NCBI GenBank assembly: GCA_045593265.1
Contig: JAZNWH010000054.1
Location: 33,759-97,758, forward strand
Direction: 5' to 3'
Source of the DNA: RGIG8497 sp045593265
Lineage (GTDB): Bacteria; Bacillota; Clostridia; RGIG6154
DNA length: 64,000 nucleotides
Position 1 is the first letter of the stretch; every line of letters begins with the position of its first letter. The notes beneath the pieces are model-generated. The model ran no database searches. It was not told the origin of the DNA and saw only the letters and a program-made list of their open reading frames with translations. Both the position numbers and the translations under genes were made by a program. Shown in pieces: positions 53,091 through 61,078 of the stretch.

Positions 53091-53606
53091 TTATCTGCGC
53101 CAAAATTCCTCGTATCCGCGTTTAGGCTTTGGCATTCTTGTGATTGTTTTTTGCAAAGCCTCCTGAAGATACCTTGCATCAAGTCCGCAATCACGATACC
53201 CACGCAGACAAACATCATAGTAATGACCCGAAGGCCTGCCAAGTTCGCCATTATACTTGTTCATTACATAAACAAATAACTCTTTACAGTCCGATAAATC
53301 GCCCTGTGAAATAATAAGCTCTTTGGGATTCACCTTTGCTATCCTATAGTGAGTTGGGTAGCCCTCATATCTGTCCAGAGCCATCTTGCAACGCTCGGTA
53401 ATTTTGAAAATACCCACAGGAACACGACTATTTGCACATTTTTCAATAGTGCAGAAACAGTTACCATCATGCCCCCGAAAGAGAAGTTCATACCCCTTTA
53501 GAAAGCCTGTTGCTATAAGTTGAGCATTCGGACAACGCATCTGAAGTTGTCGACTATTCAAGTTAGAACCATAGCCTACGTAATAATAAATCTTTCGTGC
53601 ATTCAT
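53091..53606 (-). CDS. Gamma-glutamylcyclotransferase-like protein (GGCT/AIG2 fold)
   Basis: 171 aa. YYYVGYGSNLNSRQLQMRCP (about 8-27) is the GGCT substrate-binding start (YGSN), and ALDRYEGYPTHYRIAKV near 89 carries the conserved region with acidic catalytic residue YEGYP. These enzymes cyclise gamma-glutamyl amines to 5-oxoproline. ATG 53606 follows AAGGAGG. Placed directly after an amidoligase: this pair is known from bacterial operons and suggests making and removal of a gamma-glutamyl amide bond. Confidence 0.88.
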   Translation of the reverse strand: MNARKIYYYVGYGSNLNSRQLQMRCPNAQLIATGFLKGYELLFRGHDGNCFCTIEKCANSRVPVGIFKITERCKMALDRYEGYPTHYRIAKVNPKELIISQGDLSDCKELFVYVMNKYNGELGRPSGHYYDVCLRGYRDCGLDARYLQEALQKTITRMPKPKRGYEEFWRR

Positions 53607-53622
53607 AATAAAATATTCCTCC

Positions 53623-54588
53623 TTATCTTGAAATCCTGTCACCTCTGCGCCAAGCCTTCGATTGTGTTCCAAACCTATCTAACAGGTGTATTCTCATCGT
53701 TTTGAACTCATCGCCTATACAATTCATCTTCAACAGCCAAATTCTGAAGCGGTATGCCTCGCTGCAGCCTTCCTCTAAAACAACAGGTTTATAACTGCTT
53801 TTTGTCAATGTAGAACAGTAGGTAACCAGTAGAAGTACAAACTGTATATAGGCCTTTATTTTACCAGCATGAAGTGTCGAACAGAAGCATCGAAACTCGG
53901 CTGTTCCATAATAGAATCTTGAATCAGGAACAAGCCCACGAGTCATATTGACTATGTAGTATCGGCTATGAGGATAACGAATATAGCGCTCTCCAGAATT
54001 GCCAATAGTGCTATACCACACATCTGCAATTTGACTTAAAGTTTTAGCCTTTTTCTTTTTCAAAGTTTCCACCAAATTAGTGGGTATCCTTTGGCAGTAT
54101 CTATATCTGCTATTATACGCAGTAGGAACACCCAAAGCCTTATAAATCAAATCTTGTTTACTATGAATTTGATTTAAAATATGAACAATTGCACTCGGAT
54201 ATCGACTTACATCACAGTGGATATGTATTCCGCAAGACTCAGATTCAAAAAAGCCTGCTTTTCGCAATTTGCGAACAATTTCCTGAAACATCGGAATATC
54301 AGCAGCCACGAGTGGTGGTCCGCAAAGTTCCACCTTGAAAGTCTCATCTGCTGGCACCACCCGAGAGTTAAGTTTGCGAAGTGGTGTTATTGAAGCATCG
54401 GACATTACAGTCCACTTTCTGCCATTTGAATCTGTAACAGAATATTTATCATATCCCGTGCCTTCATATACATAATTTGTGCCAAAGAATTCTGCGAGTA
54501 CCTCTGCAGCACGCTTTCTGGATTGACCAGTCATTTCTAACTCCAATCCCCATGTAAGACTATCATATATTTCACGATTTAAAGCCAT
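53623..54588 (-). CDS. Amidoligase (type 2, glutamine-synthetase-like fold)
   Basis: 321 aa. LTWGLELEMTGQSRKRAAEV (about 9-28) has the G-x-E-x-E metal-binding strand, GIHIHCDVSRYPSAIVHILN near 123 the H-x-H box and GTAEFRCFCSTLHAGKIKAYIQF near 238 the E-F-R motif. Amidoligases join an amine to a glutamate-type carboxylate using ATP. Followed after 16 bp by a gamma-glutamylcyclotransferase. Product and target are unknown; possible targets are a small molecule or a protein tail. Confidence 0.88.
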   Translation of the reverse strand: MALNREIYDSLTWGLELEMTGQSRKRAAEVLAEFFGTNYVYEGTGYDKYSVTDSNGRKWTVMSDASITPLRKLNSRVVPADETFKVELCGPPLVAADIPMFQEIVRKLRKAGFFESESCGIHIHCDVSRYPSAIVHILNQIHSKQDLIYKALGVPTAYNSRYRYCQRIPTNLVETLKKKKAKTLSQIADVWYSTIGNSGERYIRYPHSRYYIVNMTRGLVPDSRFYYGTAEFRCFCSTLHAGKIKAYIQFVLLLVTYCSTLTKSSYKPVVLEEGCSEAYRFRIWLLKMNCIGDEFKTMRIHLLDRFGTQSKAWRRGDRISR

Positions 54589-54654
54589 ATCAACATCTCC
54601 TTACTATGTTCTTGAAAGAACATAAAAGAAGATGTGATTTATGGGCTTTACATG

Positions 54655-54691
54655 GGTTAAAAGTGTGTAGCAACTCTTTTAGAAACAGAGT
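54655..54691 (+). repeat. Third copy of GTGTGTAGCAAC motif
   Basis: GGTTAAAAGTGTGTAGCAAC then CTTTT and GAAACAGAG, close to 13638-13674. It sits upstream of the amidoligase operon. Confidence 0.6.
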
Positions 54692-54910
54692 ATGTTGAAG
54701 TATAACGCGTTCTCTCTGAGTTTTCAAGTCTTATGCGAGGTTTTCTCCGCAACTCACAAAAAAGAAGCATCTATGTTAAAAATCTGTGAGGTTTTGACCG
54801 CGCCCTAAGTTTATTTTGTATTTCTTTTTTTCTGAAAATAGGGGTATTTAACACCCTAAATCCAAAAAGAAAATGAAAAGTAAAAATCTGCCTGATAATT
54901 TTATAAAATT

Positions 54911-55111
54911 TTAAATGGCATATTGGGGACAACCAAGAAACACAACCCTAATTTTTGAAGCCTTGTAACACCCTTGTGACAAATTTCTGACATCTACCAG
55001 CATGGAATACCTTTTGGGGATTTTAAGCCCTTGTGGCGAATTTTGAGCATAATATGCTATTAATGTTTTAGAATCAAAATCTGTTACGACAAATAACATT
55101 GAATTGTTCAT
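54911..55111 (-). CDS. Doubtful small protein
   Basis: 66 aa frame, MLFVVTDFDSKTLIAYYAQN then GLKIPKRYSMLVDV, protein-like at first but the frame crosses a pair of direct repeats and has no clear ribosome binding site. Overlaps the end of the 78-aa gene by 38 bp. May be a coupled small gene or noise. Confidence 0.25.
   Translation of the reverse strand: MNNSMLFVVTDFDSKTLIAYYAQNSPQGLKIPKRYSMLVDVRNLSQGCYKASKIRVVFLGCPQYAI
54971..55050. repeat. CCCTTGTGRCRAATTT direct repeats
   Basis: Copies at 54971-54993 and 55028-55050; a third half-copy forms the hairpin at 55378. Consensus CTTGTGGCGAAT. Confidence 0.6.
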
Positions 55112-55310
55112 GGGTTATGTAATACAAAGATTTTGTATTATTTTGAAAATCAAACATTTCAAAAGTTGCAACACCATCTTTAAAAAATTTGAAAAACTCA
55201 TACAATCTTATAAGTATTGTATCATCGGAAACAAAACGAGCATATCTATCTTTGTTCATTTCCTCAATATTTTTAGCACCCTGATTTATTGCATCATTTA
55301 AAGTATACAT
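55074..55310 (-). CDS. Hypothetical protein
   Basis: 78 aa, AGGAGG before ATG 55310. YTLNDAINQGAKNIEEMNKD then FVSDDTILIRLYEFFKFFKDGVATFEMFDF and YYITHEQFNVI. Small, acidic-aromatic, no domain recognised. Lies 130 bp downstream of the methyltransferase fusion across a strong hairpin. Confidence 0.65.
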   Translation of the reverse strand: MYTLNDAINQGAKNIEEMNKDRYARFVSDDTILIRLYEFFKFFKDGVATFEMFDFQNNTKSLYYITHEQFNVICRNRF

Positions 55311-55377
55311 TATTAAATCCTCCTAATAATTTCATTTTATATAAACATTTTTGAACTATATTTTTGTGCTTTTCACA

Positions 55378-55414
55378 CTCTTGTGGCGAATGTATTTAAA
55401 ATTCGCCATAAGAG
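55378..55414. terminator. Strong hairpin after the methyltransferase fusion
   Basis: CTCTTGTGGCGAAT / ATTCGCCATAAGAG, 14-bp stem with one G-U and a 9-nt loop, 30 bp after the fusion stop. No long U-run, so termination is likely but not certain. Confidence 0.6.
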
Positions 55415-55443
55415 TAGTGTGGGCTATGTGGGGATGTGGGGAA

Positions 55444-57855
55444 TTATCCCTCAACACAGACCTGCTTCAAAAAGTCAGATATACTTTGACCTACACATTT
55501 TGCTAGAAAAACAGGTACTGCATTTCCAACTTGTCTATAAACCGCATGAGTACCGCCTATAAACTTAAAATCGTCAGGAAATGTTTGTATTCTCTTAATC
55601 TCATTTTCATTTAGCGGTCTATTCTCTACTGGATGACAGATTGTGTTAGGTTCAGAAGCGGCAATAGTACAACATACTTTATTGAAATGAAGTCTTCTAT
55701 ATCTTCTGAATCTATTGACCGATATTGCGAACTCACCATCTTCATCAAGCAACGACTTATCAAAATTTTTTAAATCTGCCGCCTTGCCAGGTTTAGCACT
55801 TGCAAGTACATGTTCAACATTAGCGCTATATTTTATATATCTTCCGTCTGGTAAACCCTTTATTGCCTTTTTCAAAGTTATATGATTCGCCTTATCAAGA
55901 ATAGGCTCTGGAAATTTATATTCAACCCCCATTCTTTTGGCCTTGTCTTGTATATCCTGTCTTATTGCAACCAGAAATACACGAAGCCTATTTTGAGGAA
56001 CACCATAATCAGCAGCATTAAGTACCTTAACAGTAGAATATAACTCATCATTTTCTTGGAAAGCAGCAAAATAACCGAGTTTTCGTATTTCTGCTAACAT
56101 GTATTCAATTACGTCACTCTCTTCCGCACTAACAAGTGCTTGTACATTTTCGATGAATAAAACCTTTGGCTTGAGGCACTCTGCGATTTTTAAGTAGTCA
56201 TCAAAAAGCATCCCACTATCACAATTCATGTGTTCTCTCTTGCCTAAGTTACTATAGGAAGTACAAGGAATTCCACCACATAAAACATCCAGCCCTGTAT
56301 CCTCCTGCTCAAGTAATATCTTATACAATGTACTTTTATCCATTTCAGGATATTGTTCCAATAATGCCTCTACTTTTGGCTTAAGAACACTAGCCACTAT
56401 ATCTTCTTTAATATCATCTTTGGTGATGTCACCCAGAATAATATTTTCTTTACCAAAGTTTTGTATTTGTGTTTCTACAGCCTGTTTATTAAACTCAACT
56501 GAGGCATAAGATTTAAAGCCTGAAATATGCATACCCAAAGATAGTCCACCTGCCCCAGAACAGACCTCGGCAAAACTAAATTTACTATCTGATATACCCA
56601 CAACTTTTTCGATAGCCCATTCCAATCTTAACTGTCGCATGCTATAAGAAAGATTATTTGACTTTGGAGTTAAATCTTTCTCTTGTTCCAAGAAATACCT
56701 ATCCAATTGAGCCGCTGTCATACCGTCTGTGAGTTTATAATTTTGAGTACAATCATATTCCTTATAACCAACTTGAGTGTCCGCTTCAAACAATTCCGTT
56801 AACTTCGAAGTCTCAAAGTTACACCAGATATATTCCTGAGCCACTTTGCCTAGTTGCGCAACCGAGTAACCACTTTCTGTTAATACTGAAGCAGAAAATG
56901 AAAGTACATTGCCAATACCAGGAAGTATTTTTTCTAACTTCTTCATATTTTCCTGATTAACAGGAGAATCAATCTTACTTTTTGTAATATCGTAATCGGA
57001 CTTACGCCTGTCATGTATTATACTACCCGTACCATAACAATGCCAATTATCCTCTACAAACAGGCATTTATAAGGAATTAAACCTGCTTGATGCATACAT
57101 ATCATAACCTTACACTTACAATCCTTGCAAAGTGCTATCAACTCTTTGTGTTTTCTATAAGACCAACTGTTCTTATAGCAGTCTGTATTAAAGTATGGTG
57201 GGTCAATGACTATCATCATCTGTTCATCGTCCTGATATTCCTTGACGATGTCGAAACAATCTTCATTTCTTACTTCCATATACTTTAAACACGCGTGTGA
57301 TTCCATCAGGTTTTCCATATATGACTTTCTGAATAAAAGTTTGTCCAAGAAGTTATATGAAACCTTGTTGTTTTTACCTACATATTTGTAAAAAATCGTG
57401 TTTCTGTTATTCTGATAAGAACCCCAGATTACAATTATTGCTAAAGCTCCAATCAGTACAGGGTCCAACCTAGAAAGTTTATCAGGCCCACATACAACAT
57501 ATTTTTTTGCAACATCAAATAGCGCCTTGAACTTTTCTTCGTCAGTAGCATCAAAATCCATTGCCAATACTGACTTAATAATATGAGTAACCACAGTATT
57601 AAGAATCAGTATATTATCTTGTTTCTGTAGCAATTTCATTAAAGTTGCCAACCCAAACTCCCATTCGTTATAACCCATAAAATCAAACTTCATGTGGTTT
57701 AGGGCGAAGGACAGCTTTCCGCCGCCCCCGCACACATCATAGAACTTTGATACATTGCCTGCTTCCACCTGTTCATATATAATATCTCTAATGGTTTCAG
57801 CCAGCCTTGTTTTACCTCCTAAAGAGGGAATACCCTTTACCTTCTTACTGCTCAT
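55444..57855 (-). CDS. Bifunctional DNA methyltransferase: Dam-like N-half, C5-cytosine C-half
   Basis: 803 aa. Residues 1-320 are a D12 (Dam-like) N6-adenine methyltransferase: SLGGKTRLAETIRDII near 11, FYDVCGGGGKLSFALN near 38 and catalytic DPPY at 218-221. Residues 425-803 are a C5-cytosine methyltransferase: FAEVCSGAGGLSLG near 428, nucleophile in GGIPCTSYSNLG (C531), IENV near 568, and a terminal GNAVPVFLAKCVGQSI. ATG 57855 follows AAGGAGG; a longer frame to 57903 is inside the upstream gene, which it overlaps by 11 bp. No restriction enzyme adjoins it, so a protective or regulatory role is possible. Confidence 0.9.
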   Translation of the reverse strand: MSSKKVKGIPSLGGKTRLAETIRDIIYEQVEAGNVSKFYDVCGGGGKLSFALNHMKFDFMGYNEWEFGLATLMKLLQKQDNILILNTVVTHIIKSVLAMDFDATDEEKFKALFDVAKKYVVCGPDKLSRLDPVLIGALAIIVIWGSYQNNRNTIFYKYVGKNNKVSYNFLDKLLFRKSYMENLMESHACLKYMEVRNEDCFDIVKEYQDDEQMMIVIDPPYFNTDCYKNSWSYRKHKELIALCKDCKCKVMICMHQAGLIPYKCLFVEDNWHCYGTGSIIHDRRKSDYDITKSKIDSPVNQENMKKLEKILPGIGNVLSFSASVLTESGYSVAQLGKVAQEYIWCNFETSKLTELFEADTQVGYKEYDCTQNYKLTDGMTAAQLDRYFLEQEKDLTPKSNNLSYSMRQLRLEWAIEKVVGISDSKFSFAEVCSGAGGLSLGMHISGFKSYASVEFNKQAVETQIQNFGKENIILGDITKDDIKEDIVASVLKPKVEALLEQYPEMDKSTLYKILLEQEDTGLDVLCGGIPCTSYSNLGKREHMNCDSGMLFDDYLKIAECLKPKVLFIENVQALVSAEESDVIEYMLAEIRKLGYFAAFQENDELYSTVKVLNAADYGVPQNRLRVFLVAIRQDIQDKAKRMGVEYKFPEPILDKANHITLKKAIKGLPDGRYIKYSANVEHVLASAKPGKAADLKNFDKSLLDEDGEFAISVNRFRRYRRLHFNKVCCTIAASEPNTICHPVENRPLNENEIKRIQTFPDDFKFIGGTHAVYRQVGNAVPVFLAKCVGQSISDFLKQVCVEG

Positions 57856-58627
57856 TGTCAGTACCTCCTTCGATTTCAACATTAAACTCATAAGGCTCAA
57901 CATTTATTATGTAGCACCTTGTGTCTTTGGCTTCAGAACTAAGAGTAATATCCCAACCCCTGTTGTAACTTGTACTTAAGAAAAGTACATTTCTTGCCGC
58001 CAATTCTTTAACTACACTACCGAGTTCTACACCGTCATTCTTATCCCACCCCATAAGGTTTTTAAGTTCGCTGTATTTAACAGCCAGTACAGTTTTACCA
58101 TACAAGTGATTGTAATACTTGTTATCAAGCCATATTCCTAAAGTCTCTTTAGTTGCATTGTTTTTGGACATCCAAGTGAATTCAGAACATTTATCCTCAA
58201 GGCTTTCAAACAATCTGTTGTGATACCTATCTATATAATTATCGGAAAGAAGAGGATTGAGAATTCTGTCAATACTCTCACCCTTTTCGGTGTCCAAAAC
58301 AATTACACGATTTTCAGGGTCTGTATCTTCATCATGAAGAATATAGGTTTGAACGATAAGTTCTAACTCAGTTACAATAGTACTATTTATTACACCACAC
58401 GCCTCAAGTCTGCATAAAATATCTTTACTGATTTTACCCATACTCATTTTACTTTTAAGAAAGCTCACAGACTGTTTGTCACCCTTTTTCGAGCTGAACT
58501 CGATTGCATAAACTTGACCATTACATTCAGAGTATCTACCACGATACACTTTAACGTCCCACCAGTCATTAAAATAGGGGTCGTGATTACCTACTCTTGC
58601 CTCAATTACATCTGAATAATTTTTCAT
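57845..58627 (-). CDS. Unknown partner of the methyltransferase fusion
   Basis: 260 aa. N-terminal YSDVIEARVGNHDPYFNDWW then WDVKVYRGRYSE, a mixed central part, and a C-terminal winged-helix-like stretch (TVLAVKYSELKNLMG, GVELGSVVKELAARNVLFLS). Coupled to the fusion by 11 bp. It could be a nuclease or recognition partner, but no PD-(D/E)xK or HNH motif was seen. No recognised family. Confidence 0.6.
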   Translation of the reverse strand: MKNYSDVIEARVGNHDPYFNDWWDVKVYRGRYSECNGQVYAIEFSSKKGDKQSVSFLKSKMSMGKISKDILCRLEACGVINSTIVTELELIVQTYILHDEDTDPENRVIVLDTEKGESIDRILNPLLSDNYIDRYHNRLFESLEDKCSEFTWMSKNNATKETLGIWLDNKYYNHLYGKTVLAVKYSELKNLMGWDKNDGVELGSVVKELAARNVLFLSTSYNRGWDITLSSEAKDTRCYIINVEPYEFNVEIEGGTDNEQ

Positions 58628-58904
58628 AATACTTTTTGCACAGGAAATGCTTAAACCTGCGCTTCCTCCTTAACCATAATTTTTTGGTGCATTTTTTATT
58701 TACATTACTTAATAATTTTTACAGACCAACAAGTTACACCTGAATTGATAAGGGTAGCAATATTTTCAATATGACGACGAAATTTCGCCGTGTTTGTCAA
58801 AGAACAATTTTTATATAGCGACTACTAAACTCAATCCCTGAACGCTGTACCTCGAGTTATATTATATTTAGGTAGGTAGGCTATTAAGTTTTAGCAGCAC
58901 GCTT

Positions 58905-59056
58905 TCAATCTTAGTTGATTTTAATTTGTGCATCTCAACCTTGATTACATTTGCGATTATATCACAACTTACATTGAGAGTCAATGGAATAGGCTCAACT
59001 TTCAATATTGATTATAAATTGCATAAATTAGAAAAGTCTTACTCAATTTTAGTTGA
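58905..59056. promoter_or_regulatory. TCAA/TTGA operator dyads
   Basis: TCAATCTTAGTTGA (58905-58918), TCAACCTTGA (58935-58944), TCAATATTGA (59002-59011) and TCAATTTTAGTTGA (59043-59056) between the divergent 260-aa and XRE genes. Probable sites for the XRE protein. Confidence 0.6.
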
Positions 59057-59082
59057 TGTGCATAACTTGCGCTAAATTTATA

Positions 59083-59111
59083 TTGCATTCGTTACTTGCT
59101 TGTGTTATAAT
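59083..59111 (+). promoter_or_regulatory. Promoter of the XRE gene
   Basis: TTGCAT, 17 bp, TATAAT, about 23 bp before the start. Confidence 0.75.
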
Positions 59112-59133
59112 ATATTAAGGTAAAATTAGTTGA

Positions 59134-60063
59134 ATGGAGTTGAATAAGGTGAAATCTGAAAATCTAAACAATATAAATTCGGATTTAAAGCAATTACCCG
59201 AAATAGAAAACCTAAACGCTGTTAGAGGAAAAGAAGAAATACATAAACTTTTTACTGCCAATCTTAATATTTTACGTGATAAAAAAGACCGCACTATTCG
59301 CGGTATCACAATTAACAGGTCATATATCGGAGCAGAACTTGCATCTCAAATAGAAAATAAAGACATTTTAACTGAAAACGATATTGCAATCTTGGCAGAC
59401 GCAACATACCAAGCAGTAAATAACTGGTATAATAAGAAATATTTTCCCAAAACATACAATCTTGCTGTATTGGCAAAATCGTTTAATGTTACCATGGAGT
59501 GGTTGTTAGGGACTAGCAATATTATCTCGCCTGCAGCAAAACAGGTACCGATAGAAGAACACAAAGTATTTAAAAAGTATGGTATTAACGAGGATTCATT
59601 TTATAGCCTCTATAAATTAAGAACAGAAGATATAGATTTAGAAAAATATCTATTAAGTATAAACTATATTCTTTCACATGATGCCACAAAAGCAGGAAAA
59701 CCATGTTTACCTATAGTTGATGCATTAAACATATTTTTTGATATGTATGATACAGGAATGAATTTAAGGTTTAGTTCTGAAAAATTAAAAAGCATATTAA
59801 AAACCTTAAAACAGAAAAAAGATAATGGAGAACTAACCGTCGACGATTACGAATACGCCCTCTCCAGAAGTTCATTTCGAGAATCACCTGTTTATATAGA
59901 TGAAGTAAATCTGGATATAATCGGAACAGCACTCAAAAGATGCAAAGGCAAGTTGGTAGCAAATATAGTTGCAGAATTAGAACAAAGCTCAACTCCAAAT
60001 ATAGAACAACTAATGGCATTGCATAAATTGGATGATTATTATAATGGCTCTACAGAAAAGTAA
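59134..60063 (+). CDS. XRE-like DNA-binding protein
   Basis: 309 aa. Residues about 35-125 contain NLNILRDKKDRTIRGIT then IAILADATYQAVNNWYNKKYFPKTYNLAVLAKSFNVTMEWLLG, an extended helix-turn-helix with the C-terminal signature MEWLLG of phage/XRE repressors. The rest (about 140-309) is helical and unrecognised. Start uncertain: ATG 59134, TTG 59140 or GTG 59149 (the last 9 nt after GGAG). Divergent from the methyltransferase pair; probably its regulator or the element's master repressor. Confidence 0.75.
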   Translation: MELNKVKSENLNNINSDLKQLPEIENLNAVRGKEEIHKLFTANLNILRDKKDRTIRGITINRSYIGAELASQIENKDILTENDIAILADATYQAVNNWYNKKYFPKTYNLAVLAKSFNVTMEWLLGTSNIISPAAKQVPIEEHKVFKKYGINEDSFYSLYKLRTEDIDLEKYLLSINYILSHDATKAGKPCLPIVDALNIFFDMYDTGMNLRFSSEKLKSILKTLKQKKDNGELTVDDYEYALSRSSFRESPVYIDEVNLDIIGTALKRCKGKLVANIVAELEQSSTPNIEQLMALHKLDDYYNGSTEK

Positions 60064-60102
60064 CATAATATCAGTTGTAGTCTGATAGCAATAAAAATAA
60101 TT

Positions 60103-60126
60103 TGTCCAAAACTGTACTCGGCAAAT
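60103..60126 (+). repeat. 24-bp terminal direct repeat, right
   Basis: Identical to 36447-36470. Further TGTCCAA motifs lie at about 60246, 60303, 60343 and 60359, and TGTCCAATGTTGGACA is a palindrome near 60303-60318. Confidence 0.85.
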
Positions 60127-60147
60127 TAAAATAAAGGATAAACGAAA

Positions 60148-60212
60148 CAAGATGTAGTCTACGAAAAGGCTAATATTTAAGCCATTTTACAACAATCGTA
60201 GACTACATCTTG
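60148..60212. repeat. 17-bp perfect inverted repeat
   Basis: CAAGATGTAGTCTACGA (60148-60164) and its complement (60196-60212), loop 31 nt including GGCT / AGCC. Likely terminator of the XRE gene or a recombination accessory site. Confidence 0.65.
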
Positions 60213-60388
60213 CTTTATAAGACTTTATAAAATTTTCAATTTTCTTTGTCCAACGCAACAAACCCAGTGTTTATGCGACTTTAAAGCACTTTGCACTTTG
60301 ATTTTGTCCAATGTTGGACAGTAAAATCGGATAAAAAATAGTAAACTGTCCAATGCTATGTCCAAAATGACCACAATCTCAGGCTAAT

Positions 60389-60400
60389 TCTAACACTATG
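60389..60400 (+). repeat. 12-bp end motif, right
   Basis: TCTAACACTATG, also at 36321-36332 near the other end of the element. Confidence 0.5.
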
Positions 60401-60406
60401 CAAAAG

Positions 60407-60437
60407 AAAAACACCTCGTTTTGAAGTGAGGTGTTTT
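60407..60437 (-). terminator. Rubrerythrin terminator
   Basis: Minus strand AAAACACCTC / GAGGTGTTTT with TTTTC run, 35 bp after rbr stop; supplied by the element. Confidence 0.82.
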
Positions 60438-60472
60438 CCATTAAAAATGCCTTTGTTATCACATTTATTCGA

Positions 60473-61060
60473 TTATCCGAAGTATCTCTTGAGGAGTCCT
60501 TCAAGACCTTTGCCGTGGCGAGCTTCGTCGCGTGCCATTTCGTGAACTGTGTCGTGAATTGCGTCGAGTCCGTTTTTCTTTGCACAGGATGCAAGGTCGA
60601 ATTTACCCTGAGTTGCACCGTATTCGCAATCAACTCTCCATTTTAAGTTATCTTTTGTTGTAGCTTTCATATTTGGTTCTAAATCTTCACCTAAGAGTTC
60701 TGCAAATTTAGCAGCATGTTCTGCTTCTTCGTAAGCAGCTTTTTCCCAATAAAGACCTACTTCAGGATAACCCTCGCGATGAGCGATACGAGCCATACAG
60801 AGGTACATACCTACTTCTGCACATTCACCGTTGAAGTTTGCCATAAGCTGTTCGAAAATATACTTTTTATCTTCCTCACTGATATCAGGATTGTTTTTAA
60901 CTGTTTTTCCGTAAACACCATATTCGTGTTCTGCAGCTAAAGCTGCACCTTCCTGCATTACATTGAATTTTTCTGCAGGCACTTTACATACAGGACATTT
61001 TTCAGGAGCTGAATCTCCTTCGTGAACATAACCGCAAACTGAACATACAAACTTTTTCAT
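60473..61060 (-). CDS. rbr: Rubrerythrin, reverse type (hybrid host-element 3' end)
   Basis: 195 aa. N-terminal rubredoxin-like iron site CSVCGYVHEG..CPVCKVP (about 6-27) and C-terminal di-iron four-helix bundle with EHEYGVYG, ECAEVGMYLCMARIAHREG, EEAEHAAKFAELLG and DEARHGKGLEGL. Reduces hydrogen peroxide with electrons from rubredoxin, protecting anaerobes. Follows perR after 18 bp as an operon. The last 18 codons were probably replaced by the integrative element, since a different tail sits at 36233. Confidence 0.95.
   Translation of the reverse strand: MKKFVCSVCGYVHEGDSAPEKCPVCKVPAEKFNVMQEGAALAAEHEYGVYGKTVKNNPDISEEDKKYIFEQLMANFNGECAEVGMYLCMARIAHREGYPEVGLYWEKAAYEEAEHAAKFAELLGEDLEPNMKATTKDNLKWRVDCEYGATQGKFDLASCAKKNGLDAIHDTVHEMARDEARHGKGLEGLLKRYFG
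60519..60527. other. attR core (candidate)
   Basis: CGAGCTTCG, same as 36279-36287, inside the last rubrerythrin codons. Confidence 0.6.
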
Positions 61061-61078
61061 AATTTTTATCTCCTTTAA

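Larger units (their letters stand above)
36279..60527. mobile_element. Integrative element in the 3' end of rubrerythrin
   Basis: About 24.2 kb bounded by matching rubrerythrin 3' ends. The left edge carries a tyrosine integrase and both ends carry TGTCCA-type repeats, a shared 24-bp direct repeat (36447, 60103) and a shared 12-bp TCTAACACTATG (36321, 60389). Cargo is defence-like (type I R-M with HEPN, methyltransferase fusion) plus an amidoligase operon. No relaxase, coupling protein or capsid gene was recognised, so transfer would need a helper or an unrecognised system. Confidence 0.82.

Noticed and set aside
55444..57903. Start of the methyltransferase fusion at 57903
   Set aside because: The AAGGAGG site sits inside that extension, placing the start at 57855.
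36279..60527. Prophage or conjugative element
   Set aside because: No capsid, terminase, portal, relaxase or VirB4-type gene recognised; called an integrative element only.
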